A DNA stretch of 64,000 nt from Tethya wilhelma (GCA_964030475.1 CAXIPT010000002.1:12940270-13004269); one strand, 5' to 3'. Positions 1-10,703 are shown, counted from the stretch's first letter. Translations and numbers: made by a program. The notes: a model not told the origin generated them from the sequence alone.

Positions 1-11
1 TCAGAGCAATT

Positions 12-494
12 ATGGCGGCTAGTGGTGAAGGAGATGATGCCTGGGAAAGGGCCAAGAACCTGTTGCTAGGGGCTGTTGATGTAATGAAGCAAATAAAAGA
101 CAAGAAAGAAGCTGGTTCATCATCACAGTCTGACAATCAGCGATCACGTTCACTGCCATCTACGTCATCTACAACCCCATCACTGTTGGAGTCTGCAAAG
201 AAGCGTTCCAGTGCATACGAAGAGCACAGGCGTTTGTTTGGTTATCAGCCCTCGAAAGTCTACAGCAATAAGCGATGTATTTCAAGAGGGAAAGGAGGAA
301 GAGGAAAGAGCAAGAAGAAAGCAGTGTTAACGTGGACAAAAGAAGTAATTTGTTTGAAAGATTCTGAGCAGGAATTCTCTCCTAGTACTGAAGAGAAAAT
401 TGAACTTGCTAGACTAAACCTAGGATTGAGAAAGTTGGTTTTTTCTGTCGAGGGCGATGCGAATCATATCCATGACATGGTGATGGATGCATTT
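12..494 (+). CDS. 5' fragment of a HECT-ligase-associated (G2E3-like) protein
   Basis: An ATG-initiated open frame of about 161 residues runs into the single N at 495 and is cut off there. It has a Ser/Thr-rich N-terminus, then a basic Arg/Gly/Lys stretch, then a domain with a core Trp-Thr followed by a Cys-Leu-Lys-Asp step and a Glu-Glu-Lys helix. By family knowledge this layout resembles the N-terminal domain that precedes HECT ubiquitin-ligase domains in invertebrate and fish G2E3-like proteins; no HECT domain is present here. After the N the frame enters unrelated sequence and stops at 545, so the end is an assembly cut and not a real terminus. Assignment is from memory of the pattern only. 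Confidence 0.45.
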
Positions 495-495
495 N
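495..495. other. Single-N contig join
   Basis: One N separates a + strand coding fragment from a - strand coding fragment of another family. The two cannot belong to one gene, so the N most likely stands for a gap of unknown length. Confidence 0.7.
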
Positions 496-620
496 TGGGA
501 GAGAGTGAAGCAAGGCACACCTTCTTCAGGATATGGGGTGTTTGATGATGGTGTGACATAGTAGGTCTTAGCAGATGCAGTGAATGCTAGCAAAGCTAGA
601 AATGAAATCGCTTTAGTCAT
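496..620 (-). CDS. Signal-peptide exon of a Pmp-like (beta-helix) membrane protein, truncated
   Basis: Reading down from the ATG at 618-620 gives a short n-region, a hydrophobic core rich in Leu and Ala (a signal peptide ending near Ala-Ser-Ala), then KTYYVTPS and a VPCFTLS motif before the frame runs into the N at 495. The intact Pmp-like gene at 51319-55866 starts the same way (signal peptide, then TYHIVP), so this is the first exon of a second member of that family. A longer open frame begins at 686, but the ATG at 620 puts the hydrophobic core where a signal peptide needs it. The remaining beta-helix is missing. Confidence 0.6.
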
Positions 621-957
621 GACACCCTTCAGGTGCATGTATTCAAAATCCGATACAAAATGGCACTTAATTGTATATGAGTCCACCTTTTAGGTTTGAA
701 TGTCTTCTCTATACTATAATTATTAGACTGAACCTGAATAATGCATGTGTAATTGATACCATGTTTACTTAATAAACATATCCTATAAAGCGTCATTAAT
801 GCTCTTTACCTTAATAACACTAAAGTATTTGGAAAATTCACATTCATAATTTTTAGCTTATTATTAGCAATTCACTGACTGTCATAATTAAATTTGGTGA
901 TTTAATGCCACATATTACATATTGCCTGATTGAAAAAAACCCTGTAATGCCATGTAT

Positions 958-1150
958 GTAGGTCTTGAGACCTAGCTGGTTCGGATGTCAACTATAGTAT
1001 CTATGCATGAATAGTAGTATACTATAGCTACGACTATTCTTTGCTCCAATGTCTTTGATTTCTAGTAGCTCATTGGAAGAGCATTCAACTAGAATTTGAA
1101 AGATCTGTATTCAAATCCCATGTAGCTAGATTTCACGATTTTTTTGAGTT
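958..1150 (+). repeat. tRNA-like (SINE-like) repeat, copy 1
   Basis: Around 1061-1128 it has an A-box-like TAGCTCATTGGAAGAGC and, about 35 bases later, a B-box-like TTCAAATCC, the internal promoter arrangement of tRNA genes. The stems do not pair well enough for a functional tRNA. A related copy lies 330 bp downstream. Confidence 0.4.
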
Positions 1151-1289
1151 TATCCATGCAACCATGATTATAGCTCCTGGCCGACTAAGCAAGATTGGAT
1201 TTATAAAATATAATATTATGGCACACTTTGTCAAGTTGGGAAGAACATGCTGGTCATGTATTAGAATCATGCGGGTCATATACATGCAT

Positions 1290-1440
1290 TTGTAGGCCTT
1301 GAGATCTGTGTGGGACTACTATTTTATTCTCTGCTCCAATACTAGTGAGTTCTAGTAGCTCAGGGGTAAGGGCATTCGACTAGAATTCAAATACCTGGGA
1401 AAATTTGCCAAATTTACAGTACCCATACAGTTTCATTGGT
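1290..1440 (+). repeat. tRNA-like (SINE-like) repeat, copy 2
   Basis: It shares with copy 1 the lead-in GTAGGCCTTGAGATC, then CTGCTCCAAT and the A-box-like TAGCTCAGGGGTAAGGGC, but its B-box half is degraded. The shared sequence outside the tRNA part suggests a dispersed element. Confidence 0.35.
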
Positions 1441-2399
1441 TCTTCTTGTATAAGCCCATATACTCCTGGCATACTTTACATAATATTATACTGAATAAAT
1501 AGTGCATACGAACAAATCATTATGATACTGTATTCATTGCAAATAGGGTGGGCTTGCCCAAACATATGCAATGACTCTTAATTTTCATGCTTATACCTAT
1601 TGATAGTGTACACCTTTCTAGTAAATTTTTCTTTTCTTTGACTGTATTCCCCAGAGAAAAACTGTTATATTTATAATAATAATATTATCACAGTCTTTAT
1701 TTTGAGTAGATTATCTAAGACTCAGCCTTGTTGAAAAATGTAAAGATTTAAAAGTTATAGCCTTACTTAATATCACTCATGTACATGGCTCATGTATTAC
1801 GTTTATTATTTTTATTACAAATTGGAATCCATGGAATGTCTCTCCTACAAAGTGTTTTGCTGCTATGAGTCAATTCCTTTATTCCACAAGACAATTTAGT
1901 GTGCATGCATGCATGTAATCTGAGCTTCATAGGAATTTCTCAACTGTAACATATTAATTATATACCCACAACCGCCCATGTGCCATGCATCCAGTTCAAG
2001 AGCCTTTAAATTTGTTTTTAAAGAAAACTATATATAAGTCTTATAATTGCAGTCAAAAGAATAAGATCAATAAGGCTCTGACAGATCAGCCTAGTGAACA
2101 TACTCAATAAATGAAGCATAATGAGGTTGGGGTAAATGTTCCGCATTATGTTTTACTTTATGCATAACGCAAGGCATAAGATATTTTTCCTTTATATCTA
2201 CTGATATAAAATTGAAATAGAAAAAGGATCAGGGGGGGCGTTCTTATAGGCCTTGCATGCAGTTGGTAATTGGGCAGAGAGTACATCTGAGCAACTTTGA
2301 AAACGTAACTTTGTTTTGCTAAATTTTTGACTATATATGATCAACATTTTGTATTATGTCAATGGTTAGACTGATAAAGGGTGTTGGCCACTAATATAA

Positions 2400-2702
2400 C
2401 AAGTAGTAAAAATTTCAAAAAAATAAGTAGTGTAGGAATGGGCAGTGCGGTAAAAACTGTTGCTGTAACAACAGTACATGTATACCATAGCTTATTATTG
2501 CATTGGTTCAAATTCCTATACTAATCAGTCGGCTAAGCAGTGGAGCAAACTATAACAGATAGGTAATTAAACTGGACTATGGGGCTAAAATTGGCTATAA
2601 AAAATTAAGTAGTCATGTGCCGAAATTGAGACATGCCTTGTTCCAATACTTTTTACCGCACTGCCCATTCCTAAACTACTTATTTTTTTTGAAATTTTAA
2701 CT
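2400..2702. repeat. Palindromic MITE of the AGTAG family
   Basis: Its two ends are inverted copies. The left reads AAGTAGTAAAAATTTC then TAGGAATGGGCAGTGCGG. The right carries CCGCACTGCCCATTCCTA and ends near GAAATTTT. The same module recurs at about ten places in the window (for example 3514, 5633, 31662, 45541 and 48796). It has no coding capacity, so it is a non-autonomous DNA element. Confidence 0.75.
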
Positions 2703-2861
2703 AGAACTATTTGTATAATTTTATATACTGATTATTGAACAATCACTGTGACCAGAATCATTGAATATAATGATAAGTGATAATGTTTGTAACATCGTAG
2801 AATGATCACTCCAATTAATTGCACATATCTGTTAGTTATGTAACAACTGGTCTAACTTTGN

Positions 2862-3262
2862 TCCAAAGATGGCTGCATTGTAGTACATGAATTTATACAC
2901 TAAGTTTAAAACCTTTCTAGTTTTTGTCTAGGCCTATTTAAGATGAAAATGAGTATCAAGGAATGTAGTACCCATTAAAAGAACTTACTTTGTGCTGTCA
3001 AAGTTGGCTCAACACATTCTGGTTCTCTGGAAATCCTTTCAAGTATAAGTCAGTTAGGAAGTAAGTAAGTAAGTAAGTAAGTACGTACGTTAGCAGAACA
3101 AAAATGGCACTATGGTGGCATCCCACTAGCGCTCTCTACGAGTGCTGAGGAAAGTTTTTGTGAGTTTTAGGCCTTGCATGCAGTTGGTATTCTGTCAGTG
3201 AGAGCTTCTCAGCAACTTTGAAGGCCTAATTTTGTTTGGCTAGATTTTTATAGTGACCAACA
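2862..3262. repeat. Long companion module of the AGTAG repeat family
   Basis: This block (GATGGCTGCATTGTAGTAC at its start, a (GTAA)n stretch near 3061-3085, then GCCTTGCATGCAGTTGG) recurs at 7680-8134, 31077-31650, 45110-45450, 48890-49250 and 57306-57740. It always sits next to a palindromic MITE module. A single N at 2861 marks a contig join at its start. Confidence 0.6.
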
Positions 3263-3513
3263 TTTTGTATTCTACATTTGTGACCACATGAAAGCAAGTC
3301 TATCCCAGAGGCTCAGGCCCGGGAATACAAACAAACTTATAGTTACATATTACTAAGTCTTTCATTTTTAATATCTATATATAGCTATACTCTGTACATT
3401 CCATATCGAGACATGTTCCATGGCATTGGTTCAGATAATATTAACTTTAATTCACTTGAGTTTTTGTTTATTTTACATGCATTCTAGCTACTACATATAG
3501 CATGAATACAATT

Positions 3514-4022
3514 AGTTAGTAGAAATTTAAAAAAAAGTAGTGTAGGAATGGGCAGTGTGGTAAAAAGTATTGAAACAAGGCATGGTCTCAACTTTGGCAC
3601 ATGACCACTTCATTTTTATTCTTGATCCCTAATATGGATCTCGGTATATCGTAAATGCAATGATCTGTATATAATAATCCATTCACCGTAGCTTTTTATT
3701 ACATTCATTGCATGGTTCAAATTCCTACTAATAATTTGACTAAGCAGTGGAGTAAGCTATAACAGACAGGAATGCCGGCAAAGAGTTGGGCATTGAAAAT
3801 TAAGTTATACCTGTCTGTTATAGTTTACTCCACTGCTTAGTCAATTGATTAGTAAGAATTTGAACCAATGCAATAATAAGCTGATCAGTACTATTATATA
3901 GATCATTGCATTTACGACACTGACGAAAATGGAGTAGTCATATGCTAAAATTGAGACAGGCCTTGTTCCAATACTATATTTACTGCACTGCATACCTATT
4001 CCTACGCTACTTATTATGTTTA
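3514..4022. repeat. AGTAG-family palindromic MITE in gene B 3' flank
   Basis: Inverted ends with GTAGGAATGGGCAGTGTGG and the degraded complement near 3985-4015. It lies about 560 bp beyond the stop of the Ig receptor tail at 4583. The paralogue A has a MITE at the matching position (37497 onward), so the insertion probably predates the A/B duplication. Confidence 0.6.
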
Positions 4023-4582
4023 CTAATAAGTAATGAGTAACTGCAACTATCCCTTATACCTACTCCAATTTCTTTGTGTACATGTGGCACACAATACAAC
4101 ATGTAATTTAGGAAGATCTCTTGTATAGTCTGTCAGTTGTACTATGATACTGGGTTAGTCACGTGGCTCTAACTCTTTGCACCACTGTGATACTCTTTTG
4201 TGGTATGTTTTTTAAGCATTATCATGTTATTCCATAATTATTTGTCTCAAAGAAAAACAAACAAAACAAACAACTTTGCACTGGCTCCCATGTATGATGG
4301 CTTTGATATTGATTAGTCTATGGTATTGGGTAACAGTTACCATTATGATCATTAAACTCTCAAATGAATGTTGTAGCAACATTATTTTGGTGATTTATAT
4401 AATTTCAGAATTTTGTAATGCACACTGACATATTATAGCTAAGTATCATAAACTACCCAATTATATACAGCAGTATAGGAAAAAAAAAGGCTATACACAC
4501 GATTGTACTTATTTAGCTATGTACTACTTACTGATCAAACTGTCAAAATCAGTCAATGTTCTCTTATTAATAATTTTCTTGA

Positions 4583-5470
4583 TTATATATCCTTGTACAT
4601 TGTAGCACCATGTGTAAAGTTCATGTATGTGTGTTGTTGTGCAGGTTTGTTATACTGCACTGGTGTTTCATAATATTTTTCACAACTTGGGATGGTAGGG
4701 ACATTGTATGCTATATTAGCTTCATGTTCATAAGGAGCTGGCTGAGGAGACCAGGGGTCCATTGGAATGTATCCTTGTGAGTCAACACTGGCTTGTGGCC
4801 TCAAATTCCTGTTGCTGGACACAGTACTGTTAGGCTCACTGTACCTGCTAGTCGATTGGTAGTTTACCCAATCATTTTGCTCGTGGTGAATGGGAGAACT
4901 TGTAGGACTACAACTTACTGGCTCTATAGTGGAACCCATAATAGGATTTGCATATACTCTGTTATCAGCATCAGTGTCAGTTGGTTGCTTATTTTTCTTC
5001 TTCCAGAAGAAAAAACACAGAAAGGCTATTCCAATGATTGTAAGGAGAAGCAACACAATAGCACCTCCTACACCTGCACCAATGGCAACAATACTTCCAT
5101 TTCCATCAGCATTATCTCCTACACGATCATCAGTGCTAACCACAGTTCCATTTTCATCAGTACTACTACACCCAGTTCCAGGTGTACTGAGTATGGTACA
5201 GTCTGGTTGAACCTTCAGGCTAGTAGAACTAACAGTTATTGATGCTTCTCCACTTTGAACCCATTTGGTCAACACTTGGAATGAATTATTGCAGTTTGTC
5301 AGGCCTGAGATCATTGCTTGAAATGTAACCATGTTTGAAATGTCAGTATTGCAGGAGAACTCAGCATTAGTGATTCCATGCTTTGTTAGTTGACATTCAG
5401 GACATTGCTGGTTGACCTGGTCCACCAGTGAATCAATAGTATTGCTAAGTTTTTCAACAGTATCTTCAAG
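4583..5470 (-). CDS. Ig receptor gene B: last exon (juxtamembrane, TM, cytoplasmic tail)
   Basis: The exon begins after a TTTACAG acceptor in phase 0 (first residues LEDTVEKL) and ends with a stop at 4583. It encodes a cysteine-containing juxtamembrane region (CPEC, then spaced Cys), one strong transmembrane helix (GAIVLLLLTIIGIAFLCFFF) followed by the WKKKNK stop-transfer, and a tail of about 140 residues. Tail tyrosines sit in motifs known as SH2 docking sites: YANP and YMNF (YxN, Grb2-type), YIPM (YxxM, PI3K-type), YNVP and YETP (YxxP, Crk-type). No consensus ITIM or ITAM is present. The extracellular exons lie upstream at 8922-10589 (-) and, after a misjoin, at 41986-48794 (+). Signalling is inferred, not shown. 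Confidence 0.8.
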   Translation of the reverse strand, partial: LEDTVEKLSNTIDSLVDQVNQQCPECQLTKHGITNAEFSCNTDISNMVTFQAMISGLTNCNNSFQVLTKWVQSGEASITVSSTSLKVQPDCTILSTPGTGCSSTDENGTVVSTDDRVGDNADGNGSIVAIGAGVGGAIVLLLLTIIGIAFLCFFFWKKKNKQPTDTDADNRVYANPIMGSTIEPVSCSPTSSPIHHEQNDWVNYQSTSRYSEPNSTVSSNRNLRPQASVDSQGYIPMDPWSPQPAPYEHEANIAYNVPTIPSCEKYYETPVQYNKPAQQHTYMNFTHGATMYKDI

Positions 5471-6603
5471 CTGTAAACAAAATGGAAATACAAACTTAAT
5501 AAATTAAATATTAATATGTTTGTGTTTTAAATAGAAATTGTATTTTATGACGTGGAAGGAGGGAGCGGGGAAGTAGGGGAATGCCTGAATATCAAATGCA
5601 TGGTCTTTCCATGCATGGCTATGTAGTCTTCAACAAGTAGTAAAAATTTTGAAAAAATAAGTATAGTGTAGGAATGGGTAGTGCGGTAAAAAGCATTGGA
5701 ACAAGGCAGGGTCTCAGTTTTGGCACATGACTACTTCATTTTTATTTTTTAACCCTCATATGGATTTTTCAGTGTCGTGTTGTAATAATCTGTACACTAT
5801 AATAGTATACTATAGCTTATCATAATTATTGCANCTCCTACACCTGCACCAATGGCAACAATACTTCCATTTCCATCAGCATTATCTCCTACACGATCAT
5901 CAGTGCTAACCACAGTTCCATTTTCATCAGTACTACTACACCCAGTTCCAGGTGTACTGAGTATGGTACAGTCTGGTTGAACCTTCAGGCTAGTAGAACT
6001 AACAGTTATTGATGCTTCTCCACTTTGAACCCATTTGGTCAACACTTGGAATGAATTATTGCAGTTTGTCAGGCCTGAGATCATTGCTTGAAATGTAACC
6101 ATGTTTGAAATGTCAGTATTGCAGGAGAACTCAGCATTAGTGATTCCATGCTTTGTTAGTTGACATTCAGGACATTGCTGGTTGACCTGGTCCACCAGTG
6201 AATCAATAGTATTGCTAAGTTTTTCAACAGTATCTTCAAGCTGTAAACAAAATGGAAATACAAACTTAATAAATTAAATATTAATATGTTTGTGTTTTAA
6301 ATAGAAATTGTATTTTATGACGTGGAAGGAGGGAGCGGGGAAGTAGGGGAATGCCTGAATATCAAATGCATGGTCTTTCCATGCATGGCTATGTAGTCTT
6401 CAACAAGTAGTAAAAATTTTGAAAAAATAAGTATAGTGTAGGAATGGGTAGTGCGGTAAAAAGCATTGGAACAAGGCAGGGTCTCAGTTTTGGCACATGA
6501 CTACTTCATTTTTATTTTTTAACCCTCATATGGATTTTTCAGTGTCGTGTTGTAATAATCTGTACACTATAATAGTATACTATAGCTTATCATAATTATT
6601 GCA
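5065..6603. repeat. Exact 769-bp direct duplication around a single N
   Basis: Bases 5065-5833 and 5835-6603 read the same base for base as far as I can follow, with the N at 5834 taking the place of the one base before the second copy. Perfect identity in introns and exon alike, with an N exactly at the junction, indicates an uncollapsed overlap of contig ends and not a biological duplication. Confidence 0.75.
5835..6240 (-). pseudogene. Duplicate partial copy of gene B last exon (likely assembly artefact)
   Basis: This repeats the start of the exon at 4583-5470 (acceptor, juxtamembrane region and the first residues of the transmembrane segment) and then breaks at the N at 5834. There is no tail. 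It should not be counted as a separate gene. Confidence 0.7.
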
Positions 6604-7546
6604 TTAATTCACTATTATAATGAAGGCACCGATGGTGCATAAGCCTCGGCGCACTCAACTAGCTAGCACACTTATATGCATACACAGTGTAAAAGAGTGT
6701 AACATAACTCATATCACTGAAAACTTCAAAACTACAGGTTATGATGCATCTAGTGGCCGGCATAGCTAACACAGCTGTGGTGAAGCAGCATATGTCACAG
6801 ACTATATATAAACCAGATGAGCTCTGCTACAGTTATGTACATGCATTGGAATACTTAGTCAGCTGCTGCAAACTGCATGAGCTGGGCCTCACTGAATAAG
6901 AGCCTATAGTACTGACTGTGACCACTGCGGATGCATTAGCTATAATGATCTAGCTTGTGTAAAGTCTTTGCATGCCCTATATGCTTACATAGAAAGCAGA
7001 CAGCCATGCAGACAGCCATGCATGCAAAGTGAAAGGTCAAAGGGGAGCCTGGGGACGAGGCTAGCAAAGAGCCATGCAGCATTGCACCGGGCTCAGCAAC
7101 ACAAATTCTAGATAACGCACACCAAATTAGTAGGCGTGGCCTCGAAGCTAAGCGAAGCACAAAAGCCTCAAAACTCAAGAACTACACTGTTTTGAACAGC
7201 AAAAAATATATTTTTACAAGATCATTCAGAGTTATGAACGTAACTACCATCAATTTTGTCGCTAGAGCTGCCTTTCTTGAGATTTCGATGGGACAGACAG
7301 ACAGACAGACAGACAAAACGACTACCGTAACCCTCTGCACGTGCTACGCACGCGCCGAGGCTTAATAATTATTTGGCTAAGCAATGGAGTAAACTATAAT
7401 AGACAGGTATATAACCTGCTGGCCAAGAGTTGGGCATAAAAATGAAGTAGTCATGTGCCAAAACTGAGACCCTGCCTTGTTCCAATGCTTTTTACCGCAC
7501 TACCCATTCCTACACTATACTTATTTTTTCAAAATTTTTACTACTT
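6407..7546. mobile_element. AGTAG-family MITE split by a nested element
   Basis: The left half (CAAGTAGTAAAAATTTTG, GTAGGAATGGGTAGTGCGG) ends near 6603 and the matching right half resumes at about 7377 and ends with TTTTTACTACTTG at 7546. The interruption at 6604-7366 begins with CATAAGCCTCGGCGC and ends with GCGCCGAGGCTTA, a short inverted end. That makes it an insertion of a second element type into the first. Confidence 0.6.
6604..7366. mobile_element. GCCTCGG-ended element nested in a MITE
   Basis: The inverted ends TAAGCCTCGGCGC and GCGCCGAGGCTTA bound about 760 bp with no convincing coding frame. Near one end is AATGAAGGCACC followed by GGTGCATAAGCCTC. The same end sequence is seen at 43857-44698 and as a lone end near 19817-19850, so this is a family. 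Confidence 0.5.
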
Positions 7547-7679
7547 GTTCATTCACTTTTTTCAACACCACAGTGTGGAGACTATCAGAGACTGGTTAGT
7601 CCCTACAAAAAGCATGAGTCTCAGCTATACATGCACTTCATTATGCTAGAGGCTAGTGCGCATGCGCATAATAATGCCA

Positions 7680-8134
7680 TGTGGATAATGACCTTTGAAC
7701 TCTACCTACAAAGATGGCTGCATTGTAGTACTTGAATTTATACACTAAGTTTCAAAGCTTTCTAGTTTTTGTTCAGGCCTATTTACGATGAAAACGAGTA
7801 TAAAGGAACGTACTACCCAAGAAAAGAACTTGGCTCAACACTTTCTGGTTCTCTGGAAATCTTTTTCAAGTAAGTCAGTTAGAAGGAAGTAAGTAAGTTA
7901 GGAGAACAAAATTGCACTAGTGTGGCTTCTCGCAACCGCTCTCTCTCTACGAGTGATCAGAAAAGTTTTGGCAAAGTTTAAGCCTTCCATGCAGTTGGTT
8001 TTCTGTAAAGGAGAGCCTCTGAGCAAGTTTGAAGCCTCTACTTTGTGTTGTTAGATTTTTATGGCGATAAATATTTTGTATTGTGTCTATGGGACAGTCG
8101 GCCCATTCCTAATATACGTACTACCGTACGTATG
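7680..8134. repeat. Companion module of the AGTAG family, reverse arrangement
   Basis: It matches the block at 2862-3262 and the block at 57306-57740, including GATGGCTGCATTGTAGTAC, the CAGTTAG-(GTAA) stretch and the end GGGACAGTCGGCCCATTCC with the palindrome ACGTACTACCGTACGT. Confidence 0.55.
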
Positions 8135-8239
8135 ATATTCTCAGGCTCTTCTCTCATTTGATCAATCACACATGCAGTGAGACCCTTGCACGTACAAACA
8201 CATTGGAGGAGGGCTAGGGGTGCGGCGATTGTGCCAGCA

Positions 8240-8610
8240 TAATTTTGAGAATAATCGGAGAAGTGGAGCACGAGCATAATTTCGGGAATAATGGGGTTAA
8301 ATTTGAGAATAAACGGAAGTAAACAGGAACTTGTAAATTGCCACGTGTAGAAAATCTGAACTCACCGCACCTAGATGAGGTAGCTGTGTTCATTTTTCGT
8401 TCAAATCAGAAAGATATTGAATTTCAATCAAGTAAACAAGAAAAGTTAGACTGTTGTATTATTGTTGGACCCGTTCAAGTCGATATGAATTCGTTGTATT
8501 TTGACAAAACTCATGAGAATAATAGGGAGATTTACGGGAATAATCGGACGTTTTTCTAGGCAGTGCGGAATAGAATAATCGGTAAAATTTTGAGCATAAT
8601 AGCCTCAGGC
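8240..8610. repeat. Cluster of degenerate GAATAATCGG motifs
   Basis: Short variants such as GAGAATAATCGG, GGGAATAATGGGG, GAGAATAATAGGG, GGGAATAATCGG and GAGCATAAT recur at least eight times here. An open frame at 8338-8559 has no ATG at its start and no recognisable similarity, so I do not call it a gene. Confidence 0.4.
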
Positions 8611-8921
8611 CTAAGAAGGGCCTTGGCTCTACTCAGCCTAACTCGAATGAGTATCAAACTATCAATACCATAGATCATCATAATTTGTCATTGATTGACA
8701 GATTATATTTTTGGCCATATAGCGCACACAGCAGTACATGTATTTTGCTGTTGTGATGGGTAAAAAAAATGACTAGCTGTTTGGTGAATTTAATATTGAC
8801 AGTCCTTACCAAAACTACCAATCCCCCAATATTAAAATCCGCCACATTTTTGTGCTATATGGTAGTAAGCAAATGACATAACAATATTATATTGTGCACA
8901 TGATTAATAATTGTGACTTAC

Positions 8922-9012
8922 CTCCCAATTGTCACAATCATTTACTTCACCAAATACGACTTGAAAGCTTTCCATACACACAGCATCTACATTATAATCC
9001 ACATTGTCATGG
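8922..9012 (-). CDS. Ig receptor gene B: juxtamembrane exon
   Basis: A 91-bp exon between an AATAAG acceptor and a GAG|GTAAGT donor. It is in phase 2 at the 5' end and phase 0 at the 3' end, and encodes HDNVDYNVDAVCMESF then VNDCDNWE, joining in frame to the last exon at 5470. The same exon is present in gene A at 35454-35544 with 91 bp and few changes. It carries two cysteines. Confidence 0.7.
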
Positions 9013-9050
9013 CTTATTTTAAATTATTTTGCATGCGTATACAGTCATAC

Positions 9051-9105
9051 CAAGTCAGACTCAAGTCATGTGTAATAGTGGATTAATGGATTGTGTCTCG
9101 ATCTA
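9051..9105 (-). pseudogene. Gene B mini-exon with an in-frame stop
   Basis: Gene A has a 55-bp exon at 35361-35415 that changes the reading phase from 1 to 2 (VDRDTTHYSTITHDLSLT). The matching 55 bp in gene B keep the same AAG acceptor and TTG|GTATG donor. Where A reads CAT TAC, however, B reads CAT TAA (9083-9085). If included, the B protein would stop outside the membrane. A second donor on the upstream exon would let B skip it in frame. Confidence 0.5.
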
Positions 9106-9166
9106 CTTCCAGTCAAATTTCAATGTTTGTTATTGTTTAATTCATTTCATAATCATTTATATATAC

Positions 9167-9524
9167 CTACCAGTAATGTTAATGTTGAATGGAAGAGTTG
9201 TTTCTACACTGGATGGTAGGACACTAGATGAAGTCTCTGTTTGTATCATTGCTTCACAAAGGTGGTATCTTGACTCAGCACTTATATTAAATACAATCAA
9301 CATTGATCGAAATGTTGATAGGTCAATTTGATTCCCATTAGATATGGCTACTTCACTACTGTTTCTTAGGACTTGTCTAGTGTTAGCATTTCTCCATGTG
9401 AATTGAGCTGTAACGGCTACATCCTCTACCATACTCACAATAGCATCGCAATATAGTATGACAGTACTACCAGGAAAGATGGTCCCACTAGTCTGTATGC
9501 CAATTGATACTTCTGGTGGTGGTA
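9167..9524 (-). CDS. Ig receptor gene B: Ig6 exon
   Basis: One Ig-like domain starts after a CTTTAG acceptor (LPPPEVSIGIQ) and has Cys in VILYCDA, Trp in FTWRN and Cys in YHLCEAM, the usual B-strand Cys, C-strand Trp and F-strand Cys. Two donors are possible, at 9171 (phase 1, TG|GTAGG) and 9167 (phase 2, AG|GTATAT). The sequence repeats 48446-48794 on the + strand. Confidence 0.75.
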
Positions 9525-9598
9525 CTAAAGTGTATACGTATATGCATGTATGACAATGTGACATGGAATAATGTCTAATCATGTGTTTGTCAGCTTAC

Positions 9599-9937
9599 AT
9601 GGAATTGTCACATTGAAAATATCAGTAATTATCAGTGGCAAATTCAAAGCACGAGAGTCAAGTATCGCTTGGCAAAGATAACTACCAGCATGTGAAAGAT
9701 GCAGGGCTGAGAAATTCAAGACAAGAGTTCCATCGACTGACGTTGTCAATGAGATGCCACGACTAGCGTCCTCAGTAATTGGTTGTCCAGTCTTGTATGT
9801 CCATTGTGGTTGGGGAGAATTCATAAGACCACCCATTGTCTTGATTGCCCTGCAGTTTATGGCATACTGCTGACCAAGCATGGGTGGGTTGTTGCTGACT
9901 GATGGTGTGGCTAATGCCAAGATAGCAGAATCTGGAA
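9599..9937 (-). CDS. Ig receptor gene B: Ig5 exon
   Basis: A 339-bp exon with phase-1 borders (TTTCAG acceptor, CCAT|GTAAGC donor). It encodes an Ig-like domain with Cys in YAINCRA, Trp in QPQWTY and the F-strand signature HAGSYLCQA. The protein is identical to the exon at 48033-48371, evidence that these are two assemblies of the same locus. Confidence 0.8.
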
Positions 9938-10340
9938 CTGAAAGCATAAACTTGAATATCATCCTCAGCTTATAGTTGTGATAAGCTGAGTGAATTTATT
10001 TTTGCTGTATGGGCATTACAGTTATGTAAACATAATAGTGCACTTAGTATATTGTGCTATTTATGCTATGTCTCATTGCTGATGATTTCATGTTTGGGGA
10101 GTTTTAGATGACCTAGCAATATAAAGTAAAGTTTGGTTAACACTTAGTCTAGTATGCGTACTATAATTATATTGTGTGAACCCACGGAGAGATCCAGAGT
10201 ATTTATCAGAGCCTTACAATCCACCAACAGTTCAGGGAATACAAGATTTTGGTTACTAATATTTACTCTAGATACCATTAATTTTAAGCACAGCTATGTT
10301 GGGAAATCTGAACTTGCATGGCATCATAATTAAGACTTAC

Positions 10341-10589
10341 TTTGAACTAAGACTATGAGTCGGAATTCATCATTATCGTTAATCACTGTGGATGTAGTGG
10401 GGTCGTATCCATGGCAGAAATAGTTCTTTCCATGGATAGTGTCATTTATTGCTAAGAGGTTGAGGCCTTCATCTGGGTCTGAAACTGGGTTGCCATTCTC
10501 ATCCAGCCATTGGGTATTTAAGTAGTTTCCCAAAGTACATGTTATTAGATCACTGTTGCCAATTGCATAAAGACCAATGTGATATTCTT
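10341..10589 (-). CDS. Ig receptor gene B: Ig4 exon (short Ig domain)
   Basis: A 249-bp phase-1 exon starting EEYHIGLYAIG after a CTTGCAG acceptor. It has Cys in LITCTLG, Trp in TQWLDENG and Cys in NYFCHGYD. The + strand copy at 47381-47629 differs by at least one base (Phe here, Leu there in NDNDE-F/L-RL), as expected of two alleles. Confidence 0.75.
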
Positions 10590-10596
10590 CTGCAAG

Positions 10597-10602
<6 letters not shown>

Positions 10603-10647
<45 letters not shown>
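10603..10647. repeat. (TG)n microsatellite
   Basis: A run of about 20 TG units sits immediately before the Ig4 acceptor of gene B; read on the coding strand it is (CA)n. Confidence 0.9.
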
Positions 10648-10703
10648 ATGCAGCACTTGATCATGCATTGAGTGCCCCCCACTTAATAGTCATGCAACTA
10701 TAA

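Larger units (their letters stand above)
621..2399. other. No gene seen; AT-rich with short repeats
   Basis: No open frame with splice sites or recognisable protein similarity. It contains a pair of related tRNA-like repeats (958-1150 and 1290-1440) and otherwise low-complexity AT-rich DNA. Confidence 0.6.

Noticed and set aside
1049..1130. Functional tRNA gene
   Set aside because: Only A- and B-box-like sequences fit; the acceptor and anticodon stems do not pair, and a second degraded copy lies nearby.
4583..5425. Gene B tail carries an ITIM or ITAM
   Set aside because: None of the tyrosines has a hydrophobic residue at +3 together with the required residue at -2; only YxN, YxxM and YxxP patterns fit.
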